Part shown: piece after piece, positions 1 through 5,995 of the stretch
Layout of the letters: every line of letters begins with the position of its first letter
Position numbering within the stretch: the first letter of the stretch is position 1
Assembly (NCBI GenBank): GCA_002422065.1
Contig: DITO01000018.1
Coordinates: forward strand, 33,318-39,429
Length of the DNA: 6,112 nucleotides
Direction of reading: 5' to 3'
Source of the DNA: Erysipelotrichaceae bacterium UBA6182
Lineage (GTDB): Bacteria; Bacillota_I; Bacilli_A; Erysipelotrichales; Erysipelotrichaceae
Notes under the pieces: model-generated
Database searches by the model: none
Seen by the model: only the letters and a program-made list of their open reading frames with translations
Told to the model about the DNA's origin: nothing
Position numbers and translations under genes: made by a program

Positions 1-566
1 AAAACACACATCTTTTCGTCGGATAAACCTCGTTTTTTAGCGGGTGTTCCGTGTTTCCGGGCTTTTCGTCCTACCATTAGTTTAATCTCTTTACATCTAT
101 CCGGGAGGTAGATTTCGTCAATTTCCACGATCCCTTCCATCACCTCACCCTGCTTAAAGAGGGGCTGTTCAAGCAAAATCAGAAACTTGTGACGCATAAG
201 GAACACCGTGTCCTCCGAACAATCGATTTGGGCAGCGGTTTCATGAAGTGGGATGGCATTCAAAGTGTCCACGATGAGGATGGATCAACTCGATTCACTT
301 TGATGCAAGTTCTAGTTCAGTCTGCAACACGTCGTCACAAACTTATGTCCACACTCTTTACTTAGGACGATTTGCTTCCCACCCAGAAATTCCTTCTAGA
401 TGATGCGAGACACATTCACTTCGCATACTGGGCAAACAGAATAGTGAGTGTTTTGGACGAATTGGTTGAGTTGAATGAAATTGAAGACCTCATTGATTGG
501 TACATTATACTCTTGATTATCTTCACTTGATCGTGTCAATTCTGACCTGTCCCAAATTTGGCCTTA
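1..566 (-). pseudogene. Decayed IS1595/ISXO2-type transposase, 5' part only, running off the left edge
   Basis: Read on the minus strand, one frame shows a zinc-ribbon start (YSVCPVCE), then KECGHKFVTT, then a long clean stretch from about position 281 to the window edge that includes HETAAQIDCSEDTVFLMRHK, VEIDEIYLPD and KARKHGTPAKKRGLSDEK. The CPxC...CxxC ribbon followed by a helical linker and a V-E-I-D-E-x-Y motif carrying the first catalytic aspartate is the arrangement known from IS1595-family (ISXO2-like) DDE transposases. The frame is broken by three in-frame stops (TAG 396-398, TAG 312-314, TGA 285-287). A further TAA at 564-566 bounds it upstream, and no convincing start codon or ribosome binding site is visible. 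The residues between the two cysteine pairs do not fit the family well, so a pair of compensating indels there is possible. The catalytic end lies outside the window. The stretch also looks richer in G+C than its neighbours. It is a non-functional relic; the family call is made by eye from motifs. Confidence 0.75.
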
Positions 567-668
567 TGCTATTGAGTTATACCAATTAAATTATACTATT
601 TAATGTGATCTAACCAAAGAATTAACAGATTTGCATGATTGATCAATTAATCAAATTGATATAAAACC
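567..668. other. Short AT-rich gap between the transposase relic and the hydrolase gene
   Basis: No gene, strong promoter or clear terminator is seen here. It is the downstream side of the minus-strand hydrolase gene, and it contains one arm of the 9-bp inverted repeat listed separately. The outer end of the IS1595-like relic probably lies in or near 540-566, but no terminal repeat can be confirmed. Confidence 0.4.
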
Positions 669-680
669 TTAATCAATCAT
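635..680. repeat. 9-bp perfect inverted repeat across the hydrolase stop codon
   Basis: ATGATTGAT at 635-643 is the exact reverse complement of ATCAATCAT at 672-680, with 28 nt between. The pair overlaps the 3' end of the hydrolase gene (stop at 669-671). It could form an AT-rich stem on the minus-strand transcript, but there is no G+C core and no U-run after it. It would be at best a poor terminator and may be chance in AT-rich DNA. Confidence 0.35.
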
Positions 681-1162
681 TTCTTTTAGATTAGAGTATT
701 GAAACCAATTTTGCAAACACAACTCTTGTGCAAGCCCTTCAAATTGCAAATTCACTTCTTCTTTCAAAAAATCATTTGGCAAATAAACAGATGAATCTTT
801 TGCTAAATTTAAAGCACCTGATTTGCAAAGTATTTCAGCGACGAAATTCGAACAATAATATCCTTTAGAAAGATTATGTTTAATTCCAAAAAAGCCTAGG
901 AAGAAGCTAATGTGGGAATAGTGTAAATCATTCTTTTTAGATTTAAATTCTTTAATTTCTTCTTTAAGTTTATAGTACACTTCTGATGACACATTTATTT
1001 CATAGATTGAACATAATATTGTCCTTTTGTATTCCTTATCAAAATAGAATGGATGTTCTTCACAGAATCCCCATTTAGATCGAAAACTATAAAATTCGTT
1101 CATTTTTTCGCTTATACCAACAGATGCATGATTATATTTACCACCTTTCATTAAACAATAAA

Positions 1163-1165
1163 AAC
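1163..1165. repeat. Target-site duplication of the IS3-family element, left copy (AAC)
   Basis: AAC directly abuts the left terminal repeat and matches AAC at 2384-2386 directly after the right terminal repeat. Three base pairs is a usual duplication length in the IS3 family. Removing one copy together with the element restores the hydrolase frame, which independently supports the assignment. Confidence 0.85.
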
Positions 1166-1191
1166 TGGATAGGCTACACTAAACTGGACAG
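1166..1191 (+). repeat. Left terminal inverted repeat of the IS3-family element
   Basis: This 26-bp sequence matches the reverse complement of 2358-2383 at 22 of 26 positions by hand alignment; mismatches are at repeat positions 5, 10, 14 and 21. The shared blocks include TGGA, AGGC and TAAACT. It also contains the likely -35 box of the orfA promoter (TGGACA, 1185-1190). Confidence 0.9.
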
Positions 1192-1213
1192 AAAAAATAG
1201 GAACCTGTAAACT
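1185..1213 (+). promoter_or_regulatory. Probable promoter of the IS3 transposase genes, partly inside the left terminal repeat
   Basis: TGGACA (1185-1190, five of six bases of the TTGACA consensus) and TAAACT (1208-1213, four of six of TATAAT) are separated by exactly 17 bp. Transcription would start near 1220, just ahead of the orfA ribosome binding site at 1227-1231. A -35 box within the IS end is known in other elements. Judged by eye only. Confidence 0.5.
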
Positions 1214-1238
1214 TAGAAGAAAAGAAAGAGGTCTATTA

Positions 1239-1526
1239 ATGTCTAGCCGAAGAGAAAGAAGAACGTATACGACTGAATTCAAGTTCCAGATGGTTAAACT
1301 GTTTGAAAATGGGAAACCAAGATCAGAAATCATCAGAGAATATGAACTGAGCCCAACAGCACTTGATCGCTGGATCAAACAGGGCGAAGGCAGCGGGTCT
1401 TTCAAAGAGAAAGATAACCGAACACCTGAAGAGAATGAATTGATTCGATTGCGTAAAGAAGTAACGCAATTGAAGATGGAGAATGATGTATTAAAGCAGG
1501 CGGCGCTGATCTTAGGACGAAGATAG
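1239..1526 (+). CDS. IS3-family transposase subunit OrfA (DNA-binding, 95 aa)
   Basis: OrfA supplies the DNA-binding part of the IS3-family transposase and recognises the element ends, either alone or as the N-terminal part of an OrfAB fusion. Residues about 10-48 (YTTEFKFQMVKLF to LDRWIKQ) form the helix-turn-helix of the transposase-8 type. Residues 65-90 form a short coiled coil with leucines at 71, 78 and 85 spaced by seven, for multimerisation. Length (95 aa) is normal. The ATG is preceded by AAAGAGG (1225-1231) with 7 nt spacing. The TAG stop (1524-1526) shares its G with the GTG that opens orfB. The orfB frame lies at -1 relative to this gene and is open back to position 1487, so a -1 frameshift near A-AAG (1493-1496) could make a fusion. 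No canonical A6G heptamer is present. Confidence 0.93.
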   Translation: MSSRRERRTYTTEFKFQMVKLFENGKPRSEIIREYELSPTALDRWIKQGEGSGSFKEKDNRTPEENELIRLRKEVTQLKMENDVLKQAALILGRR

Positions 1527-2365
1527 TGGTGATAAGGCGAAATGCCCACAAGTATTCGGTATCAGCGCTGTGTAAAGTCCTAAAAGTTAATCGCAGTGTT
1601 TACTACTATCATTCAAAGGTGGCTGAAATTCAGAATGACACGATTGAGAAAGAAGTGGTCCGGATCTTCAATGAGAATGAGAAGGTTTATGGAACTCGGA
1701 AAATCAAAATTGAACTCAAAAAAGCTGGATTACTTGTCTCAAGACGAAGAATAGGCAAAATAATGAAGTTAAACGGGTTAGTTTCTCCGTATACAATCGC
1801 TCAATTCAAAGTTCATAAAGAAAGCTGTAACGAATCAGAAACACCCAATATCTTGAATCGTGAGTTCAATCCTACGACCACTCTGAAGGCAGTCGTCAGT
1901 GACCTGACTTACGTAAGAGTGGATGGGAAGTGGAACTACATCTGTTTATTAACGGATCTATTCAATCGAGAAATCATTGGGTACAGTTGTGGAAGACATA
2001 AGAATGCGGATTTAGTCTATCGTGCTTTCGCTAAAGTTAAAGTCAATCTTAATCAGATTCAGATCTTTCATACCGACCGGGGAAATGAATTCAAGAATGG
2101 TTTAATAGACGACGTTATGACAGTTTTCGAGATTCAGCGTTCCTTAAGTATGAAGGGTTGTCCTTACGATAACGCGGTCGCCGAAGCGACCTTCAAACTC
2201 ATCAAAACTGAATTCGTTAAACACAGGCAGTTCAGATCTTTGGATCAGTTAAATATCGAACTTAGTTCATTTGTATCCTGGTTCAATCAAAAAAGAATCC
2301 ATTCGACACTCGGGTATCTAAGTCCCATTGAGTATAAAAACATATCACTTATAAAAACTGTCTAG
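1526..2365 (+). CDS. IS3-family transposase OrfB, DDE integrase-like catalytic subunit (279 aa)
   Basis: OrfB carries the catalytic domain that cuts and joins the IS ends through a circular intermediate. An HTH_21-like region (residues about 43-95, with VYGTRKIKIELKKAGL) precedes an rve integrase core. The catalytic triad is visible: Asp126 in VVSDLTYV, Asp184 in FHTDRGNEF and Glu220 in YDNAVAEATF. There are 35 residues between the second and third acids, the DD(35)E spacing of the family. The C-terminal YxxxRxHSTLGYLSP-like segment (WFNQKRIHSTLGYLSPIEY) is also typical. The length is full. The GTG start overlaps the orfA stop by one base (taGTG) and lacks its own clear ribosome binding site, so it is made either by coupled re-initiation or, as usual in IS3 elements, as a -1 frameshift fusion with OrfA. 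The TAG stop falls inside the right terminal repeat. No damage is seen, so the enzyme is probably active. Confidence 0.94.
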   Translation: MVIRRNAHKYSVSALCKVLKVNRSVYYYHSKVAEIQNDTIEKEVVRIFNENEKVYGTRKIKIELKKAGLLVSRRRIGKIMKLNGLVSPYTIAQFKVHKESCNESETPNILNREFNPTTTLKAVVSDLTYVRVDGKWNYICLLTDLFNREIIGYSCGRHKNADLVYRAFAKVKVNLNQIQIFHTDRGNEFKNGLIDDVMTVFEIQRSLSMKGCPYDNAVAEATFKLIKTEFVKHRQFRSLDQLNIELSSFVSWFNQKRIHSTLGYLSPIEYKNISLIKTV

Positions 2366-2383
2366 TTTACTGTTGCCTTTCCA
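2358..2383 (-). repeat. Right terminal inverted repeat of the IS3-family element
   Basis: Partner of the left repeat at 1166-1191, with 22 of 26 positions identical after reverse complementing. It contains the stop codon of orfB (2363-2365), so the gene uses the element to its very edge. Read on the minus strand it also supplies the stop (2367-2369) that truncates the interrupted hydrolase. Confidence 0.9.
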
Positions 2384-2386
2384 AAC
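2384..2386. repeat. Target-site duplication of the IS3-family element, right copy (AAC)
   Basis: Identical to AAC at 1163-1165 on the other side of the element and directly abutting the terminal CCA. On the minus strand this copy continues codon 20 (AGT, Ser) of the disrupted hydrolase gene. Confidence 0.85.
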
Positions 2387-2453
2387 TTCCTAAGAATCCT
2401 TTGTATTGTTGTAAAAGAATATAAACTTTGAAATTGCTTACCACCTTAGTACA

Positions 2454-2460
2454 CTCCTTT
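2454..2460 (-). promoter_or_regulatory. Ribosome binding site fixing the GTG start of the disrupted hydrolase
   Basis: Minus-strand AAAGGAG lies 9 nt upstream of GTG at 2442-2444. It is the only strong Shine-Dalgarno sequence in this gap and sets the start of the frame that continues across the IS. No convincing promoter was found further upstream. Confidence 0.7.
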
Positions 2461-2521
2461 CTAATCTCGTATACATGCACACACTAAACGCTAAAAACTT
2501 TAAAATAAGTTCGACTAATTC

Positions 2522-2630
2522 GTATAGAAACAAAATGAATTTATCTATGACTGGATTTCAAATTTCTAAAGAAGTAAAACCTCTTTTATGAACCAAAACG
2601 TTTTCTATATGCGAATTCATGTTTGTATAC
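2522..2630. repeat. Imperfect inverted repeat in the gap between hydrolase and ABC operon
   Basis: The stretch at 2522-2541 begins GTATAGAAAC and ends ATGAATT. The reverse complement of 2614-2630 begins GTATACAAAC and ends ATGAATT, so the two match apart from one substitution and three extra A residues. A neighbouring segment (2600-2614) partly repeats the left arm again. The whole gap from 2445 to 2631 otherwise holds no gene and no clear rho-independent terminator for the ABC operon that ends at 2632. The repeat could be a degraded small element, a transcript 3' structure, or chance in AT-rich DNA. Confidence 0.3.
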
Positions 2631-2631
2631 T

Positions 2632-4098
2632 TTACAAAGGCAAATCTTTCTTCTCAAACCATACGATTCCGACAGCATAAGTAATTATCCCGATAGTCAT
2701 CAAAATCCCAAATTTCCATAGGTAGTCTGTCGTTCCATTTAAAATAGATAAGGAGTCAAACAATGATATAATTGAAACATAGTTGAACATATTCATGGAG
2801 TCAATTCTTATAACGGATGGGATAACCTTAGATCCGAACAGACCAAGTATTGTAAATACTAAAAATGATATTGATAATCCACCACCCACACCCAAAGCAT
2901 TTTTGCTTCTATTAAACCAAGCTGAAGCCAGAAAACAGACACCAGAGATTGCAAACATAGTGAAGAAAGCTCCTGCGTTAAGCATTACCAATTGAAAGGT
3001 GCTTATTTTTGCAATAGATTTATCAACAAATGATATAGCAATCAAACTTGTTATGGTTGTCATTGAAAACATAGCAAACAGTGATGAAACAAGGAACATC
3101 ATCTGAGTCACTGTTACTTTGCGTCTTTTGGTTGGAGTAGATAATACGTATGCCAAAGAACCTGAATCGACTTGTCCAGCAAGTAATGAGTTGGCTGTCA
3201 TTATCGTAAAAACAATTGGAAGCAGCAAACCAGCGATTCTATAAAAAATTGTTCCAACAACCAAACCGTAAATATTCATATCTTTTATCTCTATCAAAGA
3301 GGTTGATACTGAGGTCGGCAACTTGTCAAGAAGGCTCTCAGAAAGATCCGATATTAACGTTTCAACATTCTGACTCGGATTGACCATTAGCTGAGCTCTA
3401 AAACTCTCAATCGCCTGATACGATACATTATGGATATCTTCTTTTGTATAATTCACACCTTCAATCTCAGCTAATTTATCAAACATTTGTTCAGACATCG
3501 TTCTTGAAATGAATTCTGTAGCAAAATCGCTAGTCGAAACATTATCTGTCGCTAGAAATGAAGTAATCGCAGTATTTATAATTATTTTTGCCTGGTTTGC
3601 GATTTCTAGGTTATTATCAACAAGCACTTTGTCATATACTCCATCGGCAATATGGTTTAGTACGAAAGAAGATATCTGCGTATTTGTTAATTTGTTCCCA
3701 TTTGAAGAGCATAAATCAGCAATGGCAATTATGAATGATTTTTCTTGATCATTAGTAGTATTCAACGTTAAGGCAACTTTCGCCATTTCATTTGTATACC
3801 CACTATTGATAAGTTGTTCATATCTGTTTGAGATAATGGTTACGTTTGCTACATTTCCTTCGTAGCTTGATAAAGCAGAATCTGTCATATAGTAAAAATT
3901 CATAGCTGATTTTTCTATTTGAGCATCAACTGTGTTTTTAGTAAACATCTCCATCATGGATGTTTTCATTTCATTAATACTTGGGTTACCCATAATCAGT
4001 ATTATGGTTGAAAGCATTACACAAGTAGCACTGGTCACAAGAACCCACATTAACCAATTTGCTTTAAAGGATTGTTTGAATAAAGGTCTACTGATCAT
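2632..4098 (-). CDS. ABC-2 type exporter permease with a large external domain (488 aa)
   Basis: This is the membrane subunit of the exporter encoded with the two ATPases upstream. Membrane segments judged by hydrophobicity are at residues about 15-37, 278-302, 329-357, 368-395, 401-422 and 462-481. That gives six helices, the usual ABC-2 count. Between helices 1 and 2 lies a polar, mostly helical region of about 240 residues (38-277), much larger than the short loop of simple ABC-2 permeases and predicted to face outside. The segment after helix 2 (GQVDSGSLAYVLSTPTKRRKV) resembles the cytoplasmic coupling stretch of this superfamily. The ATG overlaps the upstream ATPase stop in ATGA (4095-4098), behind a weak GAGAG, so translation is probably coupled to the ATPase gene. 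No signal peptide cleavage site is apparent, because helix 1 looks like a membrane anchor. The substrate is unknown. It probably works as a homodimer, since only one permease gene is present. Confidence 0.85.
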   Translation of the reverse strand: MISRPLFKQSFKANWLMWVLVTSATCVMLSTIILIMGNPSINEMKTSMMEMFTKNTVDAQIEKSAMNFYYMTDSALSSYEGNVANVTIISNRYEQLINSGYTNEMAKVALTLNTTNDQEKSFIIAIADLCSSNGNKLTNTQISSFVLNHIADGVYDKVLVDNNLEIANQAKIIINTAITSFLATDNVSTSDFATEFISRTMSEQMFDKLAEIEGVNYTKEDIHNVSYQAIESFRAQLMVNPSQNVETLISDLSESLLDKLPTSVSTSLIEIKDMNIYGLVVGTIFYRIAGLLLPIVFTIMTANSLLAGQVDSGSLAYVLSTPTKRRKVTVTQMMFLVSSLFAMFSMTTITSLIAISFVDKSIAKISTFQLVMLNAGAFFTMFAISGVCFLASAWFNRSKNALGVGGGLSISFLVFTILGLFGSKVIPSVIRIDSMNMFNYVSIISLFDSLSILNGTTDYLWKFGILMTIGIITYAVGIVWFEKKDLPL

Positions 4099-5000
4099 AT
4101 CGATTTCTCTCTTTCAGTTTTGAAAATTTCTCTAAAATATGTCTCTAGTGTATACTTAATTTCCGACACAAACTTTACATCGAAATTGACTAAATTTTTA
4201 AACAAACTATCTATTTCATTTTTTTTAATACTAATTGTCACTTGACTGTACCTCATATGATCTCTAATAACTTCATAATTCAATAACTTGAATTTCTCAT
4301 AATCGTCTTGATTAATGAATTCAATCTTGAACTCCCTTGATTGACGATTTCTGATCTTGTTCATGTCTGCAATGTCAATAATTCGACCTTCTTGAATTAA
4401 TGCTACTCTGTCACATGTGTTTTCCAACTCTTCAAACATATGACTGCTCATAAGAATTGTTTTCCCTTTTGCCCTTTCCCGCTTGATGATGTCCATAAAG
4501 GCAATTCTCATTAAGGGGTCAAGCCCCGTTGTTGGCTCATCTAGTATAATGATATTTTTATCTGCCATAAACGCAGCAACAATAGCCGTTTTTTGCTTCA
4601 TACCTTTACTCATTCTCTTTAAATTTGCCGTAGGATCCAACTGAAGCTTCTCAATTAGTTCATTTGCGTAACTCATATCAACCATATTTAGAAATTCAGC
4701 TTGAGATTTCAAAAAAACAGTTCCTAAACCTAAATCTGGGAAGGCAATTTCACCTGGTACATATCCGATATTTTCTTTGATCTCACTCGCGTTTTTCCAA
4801 CAATCAAGACCATTTACTCGCACTTGGCCTTTATCAGGTTTAAGAAAACCCATAATGGTTCTGATTGTTGTTGTTTTGCCTGCACCATTAGTTCCGACAA
4901 AACCAATCATCTCACCTTTTTCAACAGAAAGATTTAGTTCAAAAACTCCTCGATTATTGCCGTAATCCTTTGTAAGATTTACTATTTCAATAATAGCCAT
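4095..5000 (-). CDS. ABC transporter ATPase, second of the pair (301 aa)
   Basis: A cytoplasmic nucleotide-binding subunit that powers the permease. Walker A is GTNGAGKT (36-43), the signature is RMSKGMKQK (about 129-137), Walker B is IIILDEP with Asp154 and Glu155, the D-loop is GLD (159-161) and the switch histidine is His187 in MSSHMFEE. The usual Q-loop glutamine seems replaced in IGYVPGE. All catalytic residues are present, so ATPase activity is expected. After about residue 220 comes a C-terminal extension of about 80 residues (REFKIEF to LETYFREIF), similar in position to the DUF4162-like tail of ABC-2 exporter ATPases. The ATG overlaps the stop of the preceding ATPase by one base (TAATG) and has a strong site GGAGGTG at 5008-5014, 7 nt upstream. 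The stop overlaps the permease start. It aligns without gaps with the other ATPase over the first 190 residues, so the two are a duplication. Confidence 0.92.
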   Translation of the reverse strand: MAIIEIVNLTKDYGNNRGVFELNLSVEKGEMIGFVGTNGAGKTTTIRTIMGFLKPDKGQVRVNGLDCWKNASEIKENIGYVPGEIAFPDLGLGTVFLKSQAEFLNMVDMSYANELIEKLQLDPTANLKRMSKGMKQKTAIVAAFMADKNIIILDEPTTGLDPLMRIAFMDIIKRERAKGKTILMSSHMFEELENTCDRVALIQEGRIIDIADMNKIRNRQSREFKIEFINQDDYEKFKLLNYEVIRDHMRYSQVTISIKKNEIDSLFKNLVNFDVKFVSEIKYTLETYFREIFKTEREKSI

Positions 5001-5926
5001 TATAAGGCACCTCCAAAATCTCGATCTTCTTTGTAATAACTCATAAAGTAGTCTTCAAGTGTTTCTTTTATATGGCTAAAGCCCTTGATTTTATATTTAG
5101 ATAGAGATTTGATCAGTTCGTTTATGTTTTTGTCATCAATATTGAGAGAAACCATTTTCTTTTCATCATTTATATCGAAAATTTTATAGTGATTATTCTG
5201 TTTAGCTAAGGTAACAAATTCCTTCATATCGTCTTTTTGAAAAAATTCCACAATATAGTTCTTATTTGATTTGCGTTTTAAATCGTCAGCCAAAAACTCT
5301 GAGACAATGCGTCCATCTTTGATGATTGCTATTCTACTGCATGTGGCATTGACTTCTGAAAAGATATGACTAGACATTAAAATTGTTTTCCCGCGCTTCT
5401 TTTCTTCTCTGACGAAATCAATAAATACTTCTTGCATTATTGGGTCTAGTCCGCTTGTAGGTTCATCGAGGATTAAAACATCGGGATCGCTCATAAATGC
5501 TGTTACAATCGCGAGTTTTCGCTTAATTCCCAGACTCATCCTTTTGGTTTCGCCTTGAGGATCCAATTCAAATAATTTAATCAAATAATTTAATCGCTCA
5601 TCATTTTCTACGTGCTTCAATTTTTTCATCATATCGATAAATTCATATCCGGTTAATCCATCCGGCAGAGCAATCTCACCTGGTAAATAACCCACATTAG
5701 AGCAGATTGAGTCATAATTATCAAATGATTCTTTACCAAATATTTCCGTTTCACCACTGTCTGGTTTTGAAAACCCCATCAGATGCCTGATTGTCGTTGA
5801 CTTTCCCGAACCGTTTGGTCCTAAAAATCCAAAAACATCTCCTTCATTTACTTTGAACGAAACATTAAAAACACCTCGGCCAGAGCCGTAATCTTTCGTT
5901 AAATTGTTGACAATAATGTTATTCAT
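5000..5926 (-). CDS. ABC transporter ATPase, first gene of the exporter operon (308 aa)
   Basis: The first of two paralogous nucleotide-binding subunits. Walker A is GPNGSGKS (36-43), the signature is RMSLGIKRK (129-137), Walker B is VLILDEP with Asp154 and Glu155, the D-loop is GLD (159-161) and the switch histidine is His187 in MSSHIFSE. These fall at the same residue numbers as in the downstream ATPase. A hand count gives 33 identities in the first 60 residues of the two proteins. A C-terminal tail (about 225-308) ends in IKETLEDYFMSYYKEDRD, matching IKYTLETYFREIF in its partner. The ATG at 5924-5926 has the consensus site AAAGGAGG just upstream (5933-5940). Two full ATPases with one permease suggest an ATPase heterodimer on a permease homodimer. 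By family (BcrA/YtrB/DrrA-like) it could export an antimicrobial, peptide or lipid; no substrate can be inferred from the sequence. Confidence 0.92.
   Translation of the reverse strand: MNNIIVNNLTKDYGSGRGVFNVSFKVNEGDVFGFLGPNGSGKSTTIRHLMGFSKPDSGETEIFGKESFDNYDSICSNVGYLPGEIALPDGLTGYEFIDMMKKLKHVENDERLNYLIKLFELDPQGETKRMSLGIKRKLAIVTAFMSDPDVLILDEPTSGLDPIMQEVFIDFVREEKKRGKTILMSSHIFSEVNATCSRIAIIKDGRIVSEFLADDLKRKSNKNYIVEFFQKDDMKEFVTLAKQNNHYKIFDINDEKKMVSLNIDDKNINELIKSLSKYKIKGFSHIKETLEDYFMSYYKEDRDFGGAL
5008..5014 (-). promoter_or_regulatory. Internal ribosome binding site of the second ATPase gene
   Basis: Minus-strand GGAGGTG lies 7 nt before the ATG at 4998-5000 and inside the 3' end of the first ATPase gene. 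It shows that the second ATPase has its own strong initiation site besides the TAATG overlap, in contrast to the weak site of the permease. The permease may therefore be made in lower amount. Confidence 0.75.
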
Positions 5927-5960
5927 TTAACTCCTCCTTTATATTTCTTGAGAGCGTAAA

Positions 5961-5989
5961 ATAGTATGTGTGAATTCGAATTTAATTAA
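5961..5989 (-). promoter_or_regulatory. Possible promoter of the ABC exporter operon with an internal palindrome
   Basis: On the minus strand TACTAT (5961-5966, four of six bases of TATAAT) is preceded at 17 bp by TTAATT (5984-5989), a poor -35 box. Transcription would start near 5954, leaving a leader of about 28 nt before the ATG at 5926. A perfect 10-bp palindrome, AATTCGAATT (5973-5982), sits between the two boxes, where a repressor could bind. No regulator gene is in the window. The palindrome may be chance in AT-rich DNA. Confidence 0.35.
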
Positions 5990-5995
5990 AATAAA

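Larger units (their letters stand above)
1166..2383 (+). mobile_element. Complete IS3-family insertion sequence, 1218 bp
   Basis: The element begins TGGATAGGC and ends GCCTTTCCA, so it has the 5'-TG...CA-3' ends usual in the IS3 family. It carries 26-bp imperfect terminal inverted repeats, two overlapping genes (orfA with a helix-turn-helix and leucine zipper, orfB with a DDE integrase core) and a 3-bp AAC duplication on its flanks. Both genes are open and the catalytic residues are present, so the copy looks intact and perhaps recent. It is inserted opposite in orientation to the hydrolase gene it breaks. The layout and orfB motifs suggest the IS150 group, but the subgroup is a guess. Confidence 0.93.
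669..2444 (-). pseudogene. YiiX/YebB-like (C92, permuted papain-fold) cysteine hydrolase gene split by an IS3-family element
   Basis: The 5' piece is 2384-2444 and the 3' piece is 669-1162. Joining them (one AAC copy kept) gives exactly 555 nt: 184 codons plus TAA, with no internal stop. The start is GTG at 2442-2444, behind AAAGGAG at 2454-2460 with 9 nt spacing. The rebuilt protein begins MVSNFKVYILLQQYK, then CLMKGGKYNHASVGI and a later GYYCSNFVAEIL. A KYNHxS histidine early (His32) and an F/Y-C-S-x-F-V cysteine late (Cys124) are the pattern of permuted papain-like NlpC/P60-superfamily hydrolases (YiiX/YebB, Pfam C92), thought to act as amidases or peptidases on cell-wall or acyl substrates; the substrate is unknown here. 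No signal peptide is evident. As it stands, the 5' piece runs into the IS and stops after 25 residues (TAA at 2367-2369). The 160-codon 3' piece could start at ATG 1149-1151, but that ATG has no ribosome binding site and lacks the first 24 residues. The gene is therefore very probably inactive. The disruption is certain; the family assignment is likely. Confidence 0.82.

Noticed and set aside
669..1151. Treating the 160-codon frame as a complete gene starting at ATG 1149-1151
   Set aside because: There is no ribosome binding site before that ATG, and the frame continues without a stop into the pre-insertion sequence on the far side of the IS.
1151..1549. 132-codon open frame on the minus strand across the IS3 left end and orfA
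   Set aside because: It lies antisense to orfA, which has clear helix-turn-helix and coiled-coil features; the antisense protein has no recognisable motif.
2466..2473. TATACG as the -10 box of the hydrolase gene
   Set aside because: Transcription would begin inside the ribosome binding site at 2454-2460, and no -35 box fits well.
2580..2632. Terminator after the permease gene
   Set aside because: Only weak AT-rich self-complementarity is present, with no G+C stem followed by a T-run on the minus strand.
2783..2995. Plus-strand open frame of 70 codons
   Set aside because: Antisense to the permease, no ribosome binding site or family features; a shadow of the real gene.
3509..3748. Plus-strand open frame of 79 codons with a hydrophobic segment
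   Set aside because: Antisense to the external domain of the permease; the hydrophobic run is a by-product of the complementary codons.
3932..4123. Plus-strand open frame of 63 codons
   Set aside because: Antisense to the permease N-terminus and the ATPase end, with no start signals.
4777..4965. Plus-strand open frame of 62 codons
   Set aside because: Antisense to the Walker A region of the second ATPase.
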